Shown here piece after piece: positions 8,390 to 17,600 of a stretch of 64,000 nucleotides of DNA; the stretch's first letter is position 1; every line of letters begins with the position of its first letter. The notes below the pieces were generated by a model. It was not told where the DNA came from. It worked only from the letters and a program-made list of their open reading frames with translations, and did not search any database. The DNA comes from Oxalobacteraceae bacterium OTU3CINTB1 (lineage in GTDB: Bacteria > Pseudomonadota > Gammaproteobacteria > Burkholderiales > Burkholderiaceae_D): the NCBI GenBank assembly GCA_024123955.1, contig CP099652.1, positions 3,472,001-3,536,000 on the forward strand, in the 5' to 3' direction. The position numbers and the translations under genes are program-made.

Positions 8390-9229
8390 ATGACTCCGCA
8401 AGAGCTGATACAAGAAGGTAAGCTGGTCGCCGCCCTATCCGCACTGCAGGAGCAGGTGCGCAAGGACGCGGCGAATCCAAAATACCGGATTTTCCTGTTT
8501 CAGTTGCTCTGCGTGCTAGGCCAGTGGAACCGTGCCCTGACGCAATTGAATGTGGCCGGCGAGTTGGACGCCGACAATCTGCCCATGGTGCAGACCTACC
8601 GCGAGGCGATCCAATGCGAGGCGCTGCGCGGCGACATTTTCGGCGGCGCGCGCGCGCCGCTCATCTTCGGCCAGCCGCAACTCTGGCAGGCGCTGCTGCT
8701 GGAGGCGCTCAAGGCCGACGCCGCAGGGGATGCGGAACGCTCCACCTCGGCCCGCGCCCAGGCCTTCGAACTGGCGCCGGCCGTCGGCGGCAACATCGAC
8801 GGCCAGCGTTTCGAATGGCTGGCCGACGCCGATCAGCGCCTCGGGCCGGTGCTTGAGGCGCTGGTCAACGGCCGCTATTTCTGGATACCGCTGCAACGCA
8901 TCAGCCGCATCGAACTCGATGCACCGGTGGACCTGCGTGACGCCGTCTGGACGCCGGCCTCGTTCACCTGGACCAACGGCGCGCAAACCGTCGGCCTGAT
9001 ACCCACTAGATATAACGGCACGGCGGCCAGCGACGACGAGGCGCTGCTGCTGGCGCGCCGCACCGAATGGATCGGGGAGGGCGGCTCCGCCGGCCAGGGC
9101 CTGGGCCAGCGCATGCTGGTCTCGGACGCTGGCGACTACCCGTTGATGGACGTGCGTCTGATCGAGTTCGACGCCCAAGCGGATACCGACGCCGACGCGG
9201 TTGGCGCCGAAGGAGCCGTCGATGGCTGA
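8390..9229 (+). CDS. tagJ: T6SS accessory protein TagJ (ImpE family)
   Basis: 279 residues from ATG 8390; an in-frame TTG at 8375 is the only earlier start and has no better ribosome site. The N-terminal half is TPR-like (ELIQEGKLVAALSALQEQVR, then FLFQLLCVLGQWNRALTQL), and the C-terminal half has the ImpE core with VLEALVNGRYFWIPLQRI and RTEWIGEGG. TagJ binds the TssB N-terminal helix and assists ClpV-mediated sheath recycling in related systems. The coding sequence overlaps tssE by 8 bases. Confidence 0.9.
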   Translation: MTPQELIQEGKLVAALSALQEQVRKDAANPKYRIFLFQLLCVLGQWNRALTQLNVAGELDADNLPMVQTYREAIQCEALRGDIFGGARAPLIFGQPQLWQALLLEALKADAAGDAERSTSARAQAFELAPAVGGNIDGQRFEWLADADQRLGPVLEALVNGRYFWIPLQRISRIELDAPVDLRDAVWTPASFTWTNGAQTVGLIPTRYNGTAASDDEALLLARRTEWIGEGGSAGQGLGQRMLVSDAGDYPLMDVRLIEFDAQADTDADAVGAEGAVDG

Positions 9230-9734
9230 GCTGGCGCCACGCGAACGCCTGCAGCCATCGCTGCTGGACCGCCTCAGCGACGACGAGCCTGGCAGCGCGG
9301 TCGAATCGCGCGAGCGCCGCGTGCTGTCGCTGCGCACGCTGCGCGAGGGTGTGCTGCGCGACCTCGCCTGGCTGCTCAATAGCACCAACCTGTTGTCCGT
9401 GCTGGATGCGGCCAAGCTGCCGTACGTCGCCAGTTCGGTCATCAACTACGGTGTGCCGGACATCTCGGGTATCCCGGTCTCGGGCCTGAACCTGAACCAG
9501 CTGGAACGCGGCATCCGCCAAGCCATCTGGGACTTCGAGCCACGCCTGATCCGTTCGTCGGTGAGCGTGCGCGCGCTGGCGACCGCCCAGGTCGGCCACA
9601 ACAAGATGATCTTCGAAATCGAGGCCGACCTGTGGGCCCAGCCTTATCCTGAGCGGCTGTACCTCAAAACCGAGCTGGACCTGGACCGCGCCGCGGTCGT
9701 GCTCACCGAAACCGATGCTCGGAGCGCGTCATGA
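9222..9734 (+). CDS. tssE: T6SS baseplate protein TssE (gp25-like)
   Basis: 170 residues from ATG 9222, which overlaps the tagJ stop; an earlier in-frame start at 9201 would add seven residues inside tagJ. The central gp25-like lysozyme fold is visible as LREGVLRDLAWLLNST, VASSVINYGVPDISG and GIRQAIWDFEPRLI. TssE is part of the TssE-F-G-K wedge of the baseplate. Its stop overlaps the tssF start as ATGA, indicating coupled translation. Confidence 0.94.
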   Translation: MAELAPRERLQPSLLDRLSDDEPGSAVESRERRVLSLRTLREGVLRDLAWLLNSTNLLSVLDAAKLPYVASSVINYGVPDISGIPVSGLNLNQLERGIRQAIWDFEPRLIRSSVSVRALATAQVGHNKMIFEIEADLWAQPYPERLYLKTELDLDRAAVVLTETDARSAS

Positions 9735-11608
9735 ACCCGCGCTTCCTCCGTTACTACAGCCAGGAGCTGCAACACCTGCGAGAAGTGGGCGGCGAGTTCG
9801 CCCGCGACTATCCGAAGATCGCCGGCCGCCTCGGCCTGGACGGCTTCGAATGCGCCGATCCGTACGTCGAACGGCTGCTCGAAGGCTTCAGCTTCCTGGC
9901 CGCGCGGGTGCAGATGAAGATCGACGCCGAGTTCCCGCGCTTCACCCAGCACCTTTCTGAGTTGGTGTATCCGCAGTTCCTGGCGCCGACGCCGTCGATG
10001 GCGGTGGTGCAGTTGCAGCCGGACCTGAGCAACCCCAGCCTGAAGGAAGGCTACCTCGTGCCGCGCGGCAGCGCCCTGCGCAGCGTGCTGGGAGCCGGCG
10101 ACAACACGGCCTGCGAATACCGCAGCGGCCACGCCGTCACACTGTGGCCGATCGAGCTGGTGGAAGCCAAGTTCTTCACCCATGGCGGCCACCAGGCCGG
10201 CTTGAACGTGGTATTGCCGCCCGCCGTCAAGGCCGGCATCCGGTTGCGCCTGCGTACCTGCGGCGGCGTCGCCTTCAAGGACCTACCGCTCGATAGCTTG
10301 AGCCTTCACCTGCGCGGCGCCGAGGACATGCCGGTGCGCATATACGAAAAATTGCTTGGCCATGCCGTCGGAGTGCTGGCCACTCCGATCGGCCGGCCGG
10401 CCGCCTGGCACCGGCTGCTACCAAAAAGCGCCGTGCGTCCGCTCGGTTTCGCCGAGGACGAGGCGCTGCTGCCCAGCGGCGATCAAACTTTTCAGGGCTA
10501 TCGCCTGCTGCGCGAGTATTTCGCCTTCCCGCAGCGCTACCATTTCGTTGAGCTGGGCGGGCTGGGCGAGGCGCTGCGCCAGTGCGCCGACACAGAAGTC
10601 GAACTCACCGTCCTGCTGGACCAGGCCGACGCGCAGTTGGAGAAAACGCTCGACGCCTCCCATTTCGCGCTGCACTGCACGCCGGTGGTGAACCTGTTCC
10701 AGCGCCGCGCCGACCGCATCAACGTCACCGGCGAGCAGTTCGAGTACCACGTGCTGGTGGACCGCACCCGGCCGATGGACTACGAGGTGTACCAAGTCGA
10801 TTCGGTGACCGGCTACGGCAGCGGCAACCAGGCCGAGCAGGCGTTCCGGCCCTTCTACACGGCCAAGGATATCGCCGGCGCCCGGCAGGAGCGGGCGTTT
10901 TTCCAGATCCGCCGTGAGCCGCGCACCATCTCGCAGCGCCAGCGCCGCGACGGCCCGCGTTCGAGCTACATCGGCAGCGAAGCGTTCATCTCCATCGTCG
11001 ACGCGGCAGAGGCGCCGTACCGCGCCGAACTGCGCCAACTGGGCCTGTCGGTGTGGTGCACCAACCGCGACCTGCCGCTGTCGATGCCGATCGGCGTCGG
11101 CAAGACCGACTTCATTCTCGACTCGGGCGCGCCGCTGCTGGCGGCGCGCTGCCTGGCCGGCCCCAGCCAGCCGCACCCGTCGATCGCCGAGGGCAGCGTC
11201 GCCTGGCGCTTGCTGAACCACCTGTCGCTTAACTACCTGTCGCTGGTCGACAGCGACGCCGCGCAAGGCGCCGCCGCGCTGCGCGAGATGCTGTCGCTGT
11301 ACTGTCCGCCCACCGACGTGAACGCCCAGCGCCAGGTCGACGGTGTACGCTCTGTCGCCTCGCGCGCGGTCACGCGGCGCATGCCGTCGCCGGGCCCGAT
11401 CACCTTCGGGCGCGGCGTCGAAATCAGCGTCACGCTCGACGACGCCGCCTTCGAAGGCAGCGGCGCCTTCCTGCTGGGCGCCGTGTTGAGCCGGTTCTTC
11501 AGCCAGTACGTCTCGATCAACACCTTCACCGAAACCGTGGTGAAGACGCTCGCACGCGGCGACATCATGCGTTGGCAGGCAAGGGAGGGCGTATGCGCGA
11601 TCCTGTAG
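9731..11608 (+). CDS. tssF: T6SS baseplate protein TssF (ImpG/VasA)
   Basis: 625 residues, normal for TssF. Diagnostic segments are the start MNPRFLRYYSQELQHLREV with EFARDYPKIAGRLGL, DPYVERLLEGFSFLAARVQ, and the C-terminal FGRGVEISVTLDDAAFEGSGA, followed by LSRFFSQYVSINTFTE. TssF forms the body of the baseplate wedge with TssG and TssE. It overlaps tssE by 4 and tssG by 16 bases, as is usual for this gene trio. Confidence 0.96.
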   Translation: MNPRFLRYYSQELQHLREVGGEFARDYPKIAGRLGLDGFECADPYVERLLEGFSFLAARVQMKIDAEFPRFTQHLSELVYPQFLAPTPSMAVVQLQPDLSNPSLKEGYLVPRGSALRSVLGAGDNTACEYRSGHAVTLWPIELVEAKFFTHGGHQAGLNVVLPPAVKAGIRLRLRTCGGVAFKDLPLDSLSLHLRGAEDMPVRIYEKLLGHAVGVLATPIGRPAAWHRLLPKSAVRPLGFAEDEALLPSGDQTFQGYRLLREYFAFPQRYHFVELGGLGEALRQCADTEVELTVLLDQADAQLEKTLDASHFALHCTPVVNLFQRRADRINVTGEQFEYHVLVDRTRPMDYEVYQVDSVTGYGSGNQAEQAFRPFYTAKDIAGARQERAFFQIRREPRTISQRQRRDGPRSSYIGSEAFISIVDAAEAPYRAELRQLGLSVWCTNRDLPLSMPIGVGKTDFILDSGAPLLAARCLAGPSQPHPSIAEGSVAWRLLNHLSLNYLSLVDSDAAQGAAALREMLSLYCPPTDVNAQRQVDGVRSVASRAVTRRMPSPGPITFGRGVEISVTLDDAAFEGSGAFLLGAVLSRFFSQYVSINTFTETVVKTLARGDIMRWQAREGVCAIL

Positions 11609-12600
11609 AACTCGATCTCCAACTCGAACGGCACGCCGCGCGCATGGACTTCTTCCAGACGCTGCGGCTGATTGAAAACGCCCACCCGGAGCTGCCGCGC
11701 ATCGGCGCCTCCCTGCGCCCGCGCGACGACGCGGTGCGCTTCGGCCAGGACCCGGAGCTGATTTTCCACGCCGCCGCGCTGGGCCAGTTCAAGCGCGCCT
11801 CGGGCGAGTCGCGCGCCCGGCTGGCGGTCAATTTCTTCGGACTGCTGGGCGCCAACGGTCCGCTGCCGACGCATTTGACCGAATACGTGCGCGGACGCCT
11901 GCGCAACGGCGGCGACAGCACGATGCTCGCCTTCCTCGACGTCTTCCACCACCGCATGCTCGCGCTGTTCTACCGTGCACGCGCCAGCGCCGAACCGACC
12001 ATCAGTCTTGATCGGGCGGACGCGGACCGCTACTCGATGTTTGTCGGCAGCCTGTTCGGCATCGGCGCGCCGGCGCTGCGCGAGCGTGACGACCTGAGCG
12101 ACTTCGCCAAGCTGCATTTCGCCGGCCTGATGGCCAGCCGCAACCGGCCGGCATCGGGGCTGGTGTCGATCCTGCGCGCCTATTTCAAGCTGCCTCTGCA
12201 CGTCGAGCAATTCGTCGGCCATTGGATGCGGCTGCCGGCCGACGCCTACAGCCGCATCGGCCAGGCCGAGCAGGGCAACCGGCTGGGCGGCTCGATGGTG
12301 CTGGGGCGCGGCGTCTGGGATTGTCAGACCAAGTTCCGCATCGTCATCGGGCCGATTCCGTATGCAGATTATCAGCGGCTGCTGCCCGGTGGCGACAGCT
12401 TGCGCCGCCTGCAGGCATGGGTGCGCAGTTACGCCGGCCTGGCGCTCGACTGGGACCTGCGGCTGGTGTTGGACAAACACGAGCGGCCGCCGTTACGACT
12501 GGGCGCCGCCACGGGAGGCACCCGGCTTGGCTGGACCAGCTGGCTGGCCAGCGCCGCGCCGCAGGGGCATCACGACCAGTTATTGATACACCCACGTTAA
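11593..12600 (+). CDS. tssG: T6SS baseplate protein TssG (ImpH/VasB)
   Basis: 335 residues from ATG 11593, chosen because a good GGGAGGG lies a few bases upstream and the family start MRDPVELDLQLERHA follows; an ATG at 11572 lies deeper inside tssF. The hallmark segments FFQTLRLIENAHPELPRIG, FFGLLGANGPLPTHLTEYV and the C-terminal GGDSLRRLQAWVRSYAG are all present. Two TssG-type modules clamp TssF in the baseplate wedge. Confidence 0.95.
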   Translation: MRDPVELDLQLERHAARMDFFQTLRLIENAHPELPRIGASLRPRDDAVRFGQDPELIFHAAALGQFKRASGESRARLAVNFFGLLGANGPLPTHLTEYVRGRLRNGGDSTMLAFLDVFHHRMLALFYRARASAEPTISLDRADADRYSMFVGSLFGIGAPALRERDDLSDFAKLHFAGLMASRNRPASGLVSILRAYFKLPLHVEQFVGHWMRLPADAYSRIGQAEQGNRLGGSMVLGRGVWDCQTKFRIVIGPIPYADYQRLLPGGDSLRRLQAWVRSYAGLALDWDLRLVLDKHERPPLRLGAATGGTRLGWTSWLASAAPQGHHDQLLIHPR

Positions 12601-12609
12601 AGGAAAATC

Positions 12610-15333
12610 ATGGCCGACATCAGCCGTGTTGCATTGTTTGGCAAACTGAATAGCCTGTGTTACCGGGCGATCGAAAGCAGCACCGTGTTCTGCAAGCTGC
12701 GCGGCAACCCATACGTGGAGCTGGTGCACTGGCTGCACCAGATTTTGCAGCTGCAGGATTCCGACCTGGTGCGCGTCATCCGGCAGTACGACCTCGATCC
12801 TGCGGCGCTGGCGCGCGACCTGACGGCGGCGCTTGACCGCCTGCCGCGCGGCTCGACATCCGTCACCGACCTGTCGTCCCAGCTGGAGGAGTCTGTCGAA
12901 CGGGCCTGGGTGTACGGCACCTTGATGTTCGGCGAATCGCAGGTGCGCTCCGGGCACCTGATCATCGGCTTGTTGAAAACCACCGGCCTGCGCAACGCGC
13001 TGTATGGCATGTCGAAGCAGTTCGAGAAAATCAAGCTCGAACACCTGACCGACAACTTCGCCAGCCTCCTGCGCGAATCGCCTGAAGCGAAGATGGTCGC
13101 CACCGACGGCTTCTCGGGCGGCGGTGCGTCGCCCGGCGAAGCCTCCGGCGCCATCGCCCCGGCAGCGATGGGCAAGCAGGAAGCGTTGAAGAAATTCACC
13201 GTCGACCTGACCGAACAGGCGCGCAGCGGAAAGATGGACCCGATCGTCGGCCGCGACGACGAAATCCGCCAGATGGTCGACATCCTGATGCGCCGCCGCC
13301 AAAACAACCCGATCATGATCGGCGAGGCCGGCGTCGGCAAGACGGCGGTGGTGGAAGGCTTCGCCCAGCGCATCGCGCGCGGCGATGTGCCGCCGTCGCT
13401 CAAGGAAGTGCAGTTGCTGACGTTGGACGTCGGCCTGCTGCAGGCCGGCGCCAGCATGAAGGGCGAGTTCGAACAACGGCTGCGCTCCGTCATCGACGAG
13501 GTACAAGCCAGCCAGAAGCCCATCATCCTGTTCATCGATGAAACGCACACGCTGGTCGGCGCAGGCGGCGCGGCCGGCACGGGCGACGCAGCCAACCTGC
13601 TGAAACCGGCCCTGGCGCGCGGCACACTGCGCACCATCGGCGCCACCACCTTCGCCGAATATAAGAAGCACATAGAAAAAGACCCGGCGTTGACGCGCCG
13701 CTTCCAATCGATCCAGGTCGACGAGCCGAGCGAGGAACGCGCCATCCTGATGATGCGGGGAGTCGCCTCGACGATGGAAAAACACCACAAGGTGCAAATC
13801 CTCGACGAAGCGCTGGAAGCGGCCGTGAAGCTGTCGCACCGTTACATCCCGGCGCGCCAGTTGCCCGACAAATCGGTCAGCCTGATCGACACCGCCTGCG
13901 CGCGCGTGGCCGTCAGCCTGCACGCCACGCCGGCCGAAGTGGACGACAGCCGCAAGCGCATCGAAGCGCTGGAGGTCGAACTGGGCATCATCGGCCGCGA
14001 AGGCGCGATCGGCATCGACACGGGCAAGCGCGCCGCCGACGCGAACGAATTGCTCCGCGCCGAACGCGAACGCCTGGCCGGCCTGGAAACGCGCTGGAAC
14101 GACGAACGAGCGCTGGTCGACCAGTTGCTGTCGCTGCGCGCGCGGTTGCGCGACGGCGCCCAACCGGTGGAAGGCACCGGCAGCAAGCTCGAAGCGGCTG
14201 CCGGCACCGAAGCGCCGCCGGCGCCGCTGAGCGACGGCCAGCGCGACGACCTTAAAGCGCAACTGCAGGACGTGCAGGCCAGGCTGTCCGCGCTGCAGGG
14301 CGAAAGCCCGCTGATCCTGCCGACGGTCGACTATCAGGCGGTGGCCGCCGTGGTCGGCGACTGGACCGGCATCCCGGTCGGCCGCATGGCCAAGAACGAG
14401 ATGGAAACCATCCTGACGATTGCCTCGTCCTTGGCCAAGCGCGTCATCGGCCAGGACCACGCGATGGAGATGATCGCCAAGCGCATCCAGACCTCGCGCG
14501 CGGGCCTCGACAACCCGAGCAAGCCGATCGGCGTGTTCATGCTGGCCGGTACATCTGGCGTCGGCAAGACCGAGACCGCGCTGGCGCTGGCCGAGGCGTT
14601 GTACGGCGGCGAGCAAAACCTCATCACCATCAACATGAGCGAATACCAGGAAGCGCACACGGTATCGACCCTGAAAGGCGCGCCGCCGGGCTACGTCGGC
14701 TACGGCGAAGGCGGCGTGCTGACCGAAGCGGTGCGCCGCAAGCCGTACTCCGTGGTGCTGCTCGACGAGGTCGAGAAAGCCCACCCGGACGTGCACGAGA
14801 TGTTCTTCCAGGTCTTCGACAAGGGCTTTATGGAGGATGGGGAAGGGCGTTTCATCGATTTCAAGAACACGCTGATCATCCTGACGACAAACGCCGGCAC
14901 AGAACTCATCGCTGGTTTGTGCAAAGACCCGGACCTGATGCCGGCGCCGGACGACATGGCCAAGGCACTGCGTCCGGCGCTGCTGAAGGTTTTCCCGCCG
15001 GCGCTGCTGGGCCGGATGGTGGCCATTCCCTACTACCCGCTGTCGGACGCGATGCTGGGCGAAATTGTCAAGCTGCAGCTGGACCGCATCAAGAAGCGTG
15101 TCGAGGTGCGCTACAAGATCCCGTTCAATTACAGCGCGGACGTCGTTCACTTAGTCGTGTCGCGCTGCACTGAGGGCGAATCGGGTGGCCGGATGATCGA
15201 CGCGATTCTGACCAACACGATGCTGCCGGACATGTCGAAGGAGTTCCTGCACCGGATGATGAAGGGGCGGCCGGTCGAGGGAGTGACTGTCGGCGTGGCC
15301 GATGGCGAGTTCGACTATGCATTTACGGTCTGA
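12610..15333 (+). CDS. clpV: ClpV AAA+ unfoldase of the T6SS (TssH)
   Basis: 907 residues. The Clp N-domain occupies about residues 1-160. The first AAA+ module has Walker A GEAGVGKT at residue 238 and Walker B LFIDETH near 307; a coiled middle domain lies at about 440-540; the second AAA+ module has Walker A GTSGVGKT at residue 647 and Walker B VVLLDEVEKAH. ClpV pulls contracted TssB/TssC sheath apart with ATP so subunits can be reused. It starts 9 bases after tssG and closes the first structural block; the cargo island follows. Confidence 0.97.
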   Translation: MADISRVALFGKLNSLCYRAIESSTVFCKLRGNPYVELVHWLHQILQLQDSDLVRVIRQYDLDPAALARDLTAALDRLPRGSTSVTDLSSQLEESVERAWVYGTLMFGESQVRSGHLIIGLLKTTGLRNALYGMSKQFEKIKLEHLTDNFASLLRESPEAKMVATDGFSGGGASPGEASGAIAPAAMGKQEALKKFTVDLTEQARSGKMDPIVGRDDEIRQMVDILMRRRQNNPIMIGEAGVGKTAVVEGFAQRIARGDVPPSLKEVQLLTLDVGLLQAGASMKGEFEQRLRSVIDEVQASQKPIILFIDETHTLVGAGGAAGTGDAANLLKPALARGTLRTIGATTFAEYKKHIEKDPALTRRFQSIQVDEPSEERAILMMRGVASTMEKHHKVQILDEALEAAVKLSHRYIPARQLPDKSVSLIDTACARVAVSLHATPAEVDDSRKRIEALEVELGIIGREGAIGIDTGKRAADANELLRAERERLAGLETRWNDERALVDQLLSLRARLRDGAQPVEGTGSKLEAAAGTEAPPAPLSDGQRDDLKAQLQDVQARLSALQGESPLILPTVDYQAVAAVVGDWTGIPVGRMAKNEMETILTIASSLAKRVIGQDHAMEMIAKRIQTSRAGLDNPSKPIGVFMLAGTSGVGKTETALALAEALYGGEQNLITINMSEYQEAHTVSTLKGAPPGYVGYGEGGVLTEAVRRKPYSVVLLDEVEKAHPDVHEMFFQVFDKGFMEDGEGRFIDFKNTLIILTTNAGTELIAGLCKDPDLMPAPDDMAKALRPALLKVFPPALLGRMVAIPYYPLSDAMLGEIVKLQLDRIKKRVEVRYKIPFNYSADVVHLVVSRCTEGESGGRMIDAILTNTMLPDMSKEFLHRMMKGRPVEGVTVGVADGEFDYAFTV

Positions 15334-15398
15334 GACCCGGAGTGTTCTTTGCGCGTCTCCCGACGGGCAGACCGCACAATCTTTTTTTGCGAGGAATT

Positions 15399-16307
15399 AT
15401 GACAAAGGCAAGGGACCTGCTAGTTGGCGACATCCTTATCTATAACGCTGGGCATACTGCCATCGTGGTCAAGCCAGGGATGAAAGTACATGCGCCAGGA
15501 ACCGGTGATATCGTCGTGCATGACCCCATCTTGCCGCCAGAGGAAAAAGGTGAATTGCGCGCCTTCAGGCTGACCCGCGACCGAGGTCAGGTGCGGCACA
15601 TTGCGGCAGCGTTTGCCTTTCAATGGTCCAAGCCAGCAGGCACGGTGAAGGGGCCTGGCACGACCCCCTATAGCGAAGATCGGGCGCGCGCGATCAAGGC
15701 GTTGCAGCAAACGCCTCTTTCGATTGCCACGACCAAATCCCGGCCGTTCGAGTTCGACGCGCTTTACCGTGCAGTCAAATGGGCACACCGCGCAATCAAT
15801 GAAAGCAAGCCGTTCTCGGAACGGCACGGCACCACTTGCTGTGCCTTCGTGACTGCCTGCTATCACGCCGCGTTCATCTCCGATATCGCAAAAGGGGATC
15901 CTGCCAACATACAGATTACCTATGAATATCTGTCAGGAGAACGCACCGACAAGCGCAGTCCGGAATCGAAAACGGCCCGCAAAAATACGGAGATACAAGT
16001 GCATAACAAACTGGGAGCGTCGTATCCGCAGACTGGTGGATTTCATCATGCTGTGTCCAACGTCGGCTCTGACCGGAATAAGCAAACCAGCATATTTTCG
16101 ATCGAGGACTGGATCGATGTGGCGCTGTTTGGCCTGGCGGATATCGACCTGCCCGAAGGCAAGGTCGTTACGCCAGCAGAGATTGTCACCCCGGGACTTG
16201 CCTACGACGCGAAATTCTATTTCTCCGCCGACCTGTTGAAAAATCTGGGCAAGTCTGATAGCGGCTGGACGGCGATCGACGTCGATGTCGAACCCTCCAC
16301 ACCTTGA
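15399..16307 (+). CDS. Putative T6SS cargo effector, permuted NlpC/P60-like cysteine hydrolase
   Basis: 302 residues from ATG 15399, preceded by GAGGAATT; an upstream in-frame start at 15342 has no such site. The N-terminus LLVGDILIYNAGHTAIVV places a histidine (H19) after a GDI strand, and the only strong cysteine motif comes much later as HGTTCCAFVTACYHAAF (C147/C148). A histidine-first, cysteine-later order with these strand patterns is that of circularly permuted NlpC/P60 (YiiX/LRAT-like) enzymes, which attack peptidoglycan or acyl lipids. No signal peptide or VgrG/PAAR fusion is present, so delivery would be as cargo. Position straight after clpV and before PAAR/vgrG supports an effector role. 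Both the fold and the role are inferred. Confidence 0.5.
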   Translation: MTKARDLLVGDILIYNAGHTAIVVKPGMKVHAPGTGDIVVHDPILPPEEKGELRAFRLTRDRGQVRHIAAAFAFQWSKPAGTVKGPGTTPYSEDRARAIKALQQTPLSIATTKSRPFEFDALYRAVKWAHRAINESKPFSERHGTTCCAFVTACYHAAFISDIAKGDPANIQITYEYLSGERTDKRSPESKTARKNTEIQVHNKLGASYPQTGGFHHAVSNVGSDRNKQTSIFSIEDWIDVALFGLADIDLPEGKVVTPAEIVTPGLAYDAKFYFSADLLKNLGKSDSGWTAIDVDVEPSTP

Positions 16308-16350
16308 GACATGCGAGGACATCGTGATTTGCTTTTTGGAAGAATGGACA

Positions 16351-16408
16351 AGGTCCGGTCTGACATTCGCAGGTGGGCGGGGTCTCGGGGTCCGGCCTGG
16401 CATTCGGA
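16351..16408 (+). repeat. Two decayed copies of the GGGGTC...GACATTCGGA repeat
   Basis: AGGTCCGGTCTGACATTCGC begins at 16351 and GGGGTCCGGCCTGGCATTCG at 16387. Both match the better copies at 16611 and 16740 with several substitutions, and neither continues into the ACACGTACTCA extension those two share. Confidence 0.5.
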
Positions 16409-16610
16409 CCCGACCTAGGCCTAGTATCGCCCGGAATATCAGACTACCCCCTTTCCTCCGTAGTGGTTTATTCGATCATGTCAAATCGAATCGCGCTTAC
16501 GAAACGCATATATTTATATAGGAATACATGAATGAAAGTGAAATGGTTCAATAAAAATATCCGGGTTGTTGGTGCGCAGGTCACGCAGATCAATGACGCG
16601 GCAGGGCTTC

Positions 16611-16652
16611 GGGGTCAGGTCCGACATTCGGACACGTACTCAACAGCGAAAT
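16611..16652 (+). repeat. GGGGTC...GACATTCGGACACGTACTCA repeat, copy 3
   Basis: A well-preserved copy reading GGGGTCAGGTCCGACATTCG and continuing GACACGTACTCAACAGCGAA. The first 33 bases match the copy at 16740 with two differences. It is followed at 16652 by a near-palindromic CGCCAAATTGGCG. Confidence 0.6.
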
Positions 16653-16739
16653 CGCCAAATTGGCGGGTGGGCAGCTCGTCGGTGACGGAGTTCGCCATGT
16701 CCGGCACCGTCAAACCAGGTAGAACCGATGAATGCGGGT

Positions 16740-16843
16740 GGGGTCAAGTCTGACATTCGGACACGTACTCAGCAAAGGGGGCTAGATGTTTTCGCTGCTG
16801 CCGGCTTGAGTTGAGCACCTGTCTCAATGTCAGACTTGACCCC
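16740..16843. repeat. Inverted-repeat pair bounding a 104-base element
   Basis: GGGGTCAAGTCTGACATTC at 16740-16758 and CAATGTCAGACTTGACCCC at 16825-16843 are inverted copies of each other with one mismatch in 19 bases and 66 bases between them. The left arm is also copy 4 of the direct repeat. This layout resembles a small non-autonomous element with terminal inverted repeats, or a REP-type pair left by a tyrosine transposase; no transposase gene is in the window. Confidence 0.6.
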
Positions 16844-16882
16844 GGGTAGGGATGTCGTGATCTTATTTCCAAAGGATCTTGT

Positions 16883-17539
16883 ATGCCGAATATTACGTTT
16901 CAAGCATGGATTGGACACTCGCCAAGCGACTCCGGCCATATGGTGATGGTCGAACATGATCCGAATGGCTCTATCGCGTCCGACACCTGCTATGAGTTTG
17001 AGGGACCACCTGGAGTCAAAGAGTCCGCTGCGGTGTTTCCAAATGCAGCGGGACCGTATGATGTCGGGACAGTTGTCAAGTATATAAATAGCGATACGAA
17101 TACCGAAGCCACTGCGAGAACTGTAAAGTTAAAGGCGACAGTGCGAAGTAGTCTTGATAACATGAAATATCAATTACAAAAGAAAAGGGAAGGCATAACG
17201 AGATTTACGCATTGGCGAATGTTGACAGTTTTTATTAGCGACGACGAGCATGAGCAGTTAAGAGCCCAGATTGCGATTCGTATGGCCGTTGGTGTGTATT
17301 GCTTTGCTCGAGAGGCAAAAGCCACATCGCCGATTTTTCCCGAAAATACTAAGGGCATCGGGAGATTTCCATTTTTAACTGAACTGATTTTTGCTACGCG
17401 GTGCATGACGCCTTTGGAGGACTTAGCCTTGATGCGCCGTATATGCCTGCCAACGGGCTCAGCCGAATACGTTATGAGGGCTTTTCATTATTTCAATAGG
17501 GACGGTTCAAGCACCCTATCGGAGAAACTCAAAATTTAG
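16883..17539 (+). CDS. Unknown protein in the T6SS cargo island
   Basis: 218 residues, not recognised. The ATG at 16883 follows AAAGGATCTTGT, a reasonable ribosome site. The N-terminus MPNITFQAWIGHSPSDSGHM begins like a beta-rich domain, with two His residues framing a Ser/Asp stretch; a basic patch QLQKKREGITRF lies near the middle; the C-terminal third is helical with CMTPLEDLALMRRICLP. There is no signal peptide and no membrane segment. Codon use is plainly more AT-rich than in tss genes, suggesting recent acquisition. It may be an effector or an immunity partner of the hydrolase upstream; the sequence alone does not decide. Confidence 0.6.
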   Translation: MPNITFQAWIGHSPSDSGHMVMVEHDPNGSIASDTCYEFEGPPGVKESAAVFPNAAGPYDVGTVVKYINSDTNTEATARTVKLKATVRSSLDNMKYQLQKKREGITRFTHWRMLTVFISDDEHEQLRAQIAIRMAVGVYCFAREAKATSPIFPENTKGIGRFPFLTELIFATRCMTPLEDLALMRRICLPTGSAEYVMRAFHYFNRDGSSTLSEKLKI

Positions 17540-17600
17540 TTTTCAGCCGGGCGCGTGATCCGCGCCGTAGGCCATCTTTTCCACGATGCGAGGAACCGCT

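Larger units (their letters stand above)
16308..16882. other. 575-base intergenic region with a degenerate repeat family
   Basis: No credible gene is seen; the short frames here contain the repeats and have poor ribosome sites. Four direct copies of a GGGGTC(A/C)(A/G)GTC(T/C)GACATTCGGA-like sequence, in various states of decay, and one inverted copy lie between 16351 and 16843. Between them is an AT-rich block (16450-16560) that could hold a promoter for the next gene. It looks like recombined mobile-element debris. Confidence 0.5.

Noticed and set aside
16285..16753. Two small plus-strand frames in the repeat region (78 and 73 residues)
   Set aside because: They run through the decayed repeats, have no convincing ribosome sites and show no protein motif; the repeat explanation accounts for the sequence.
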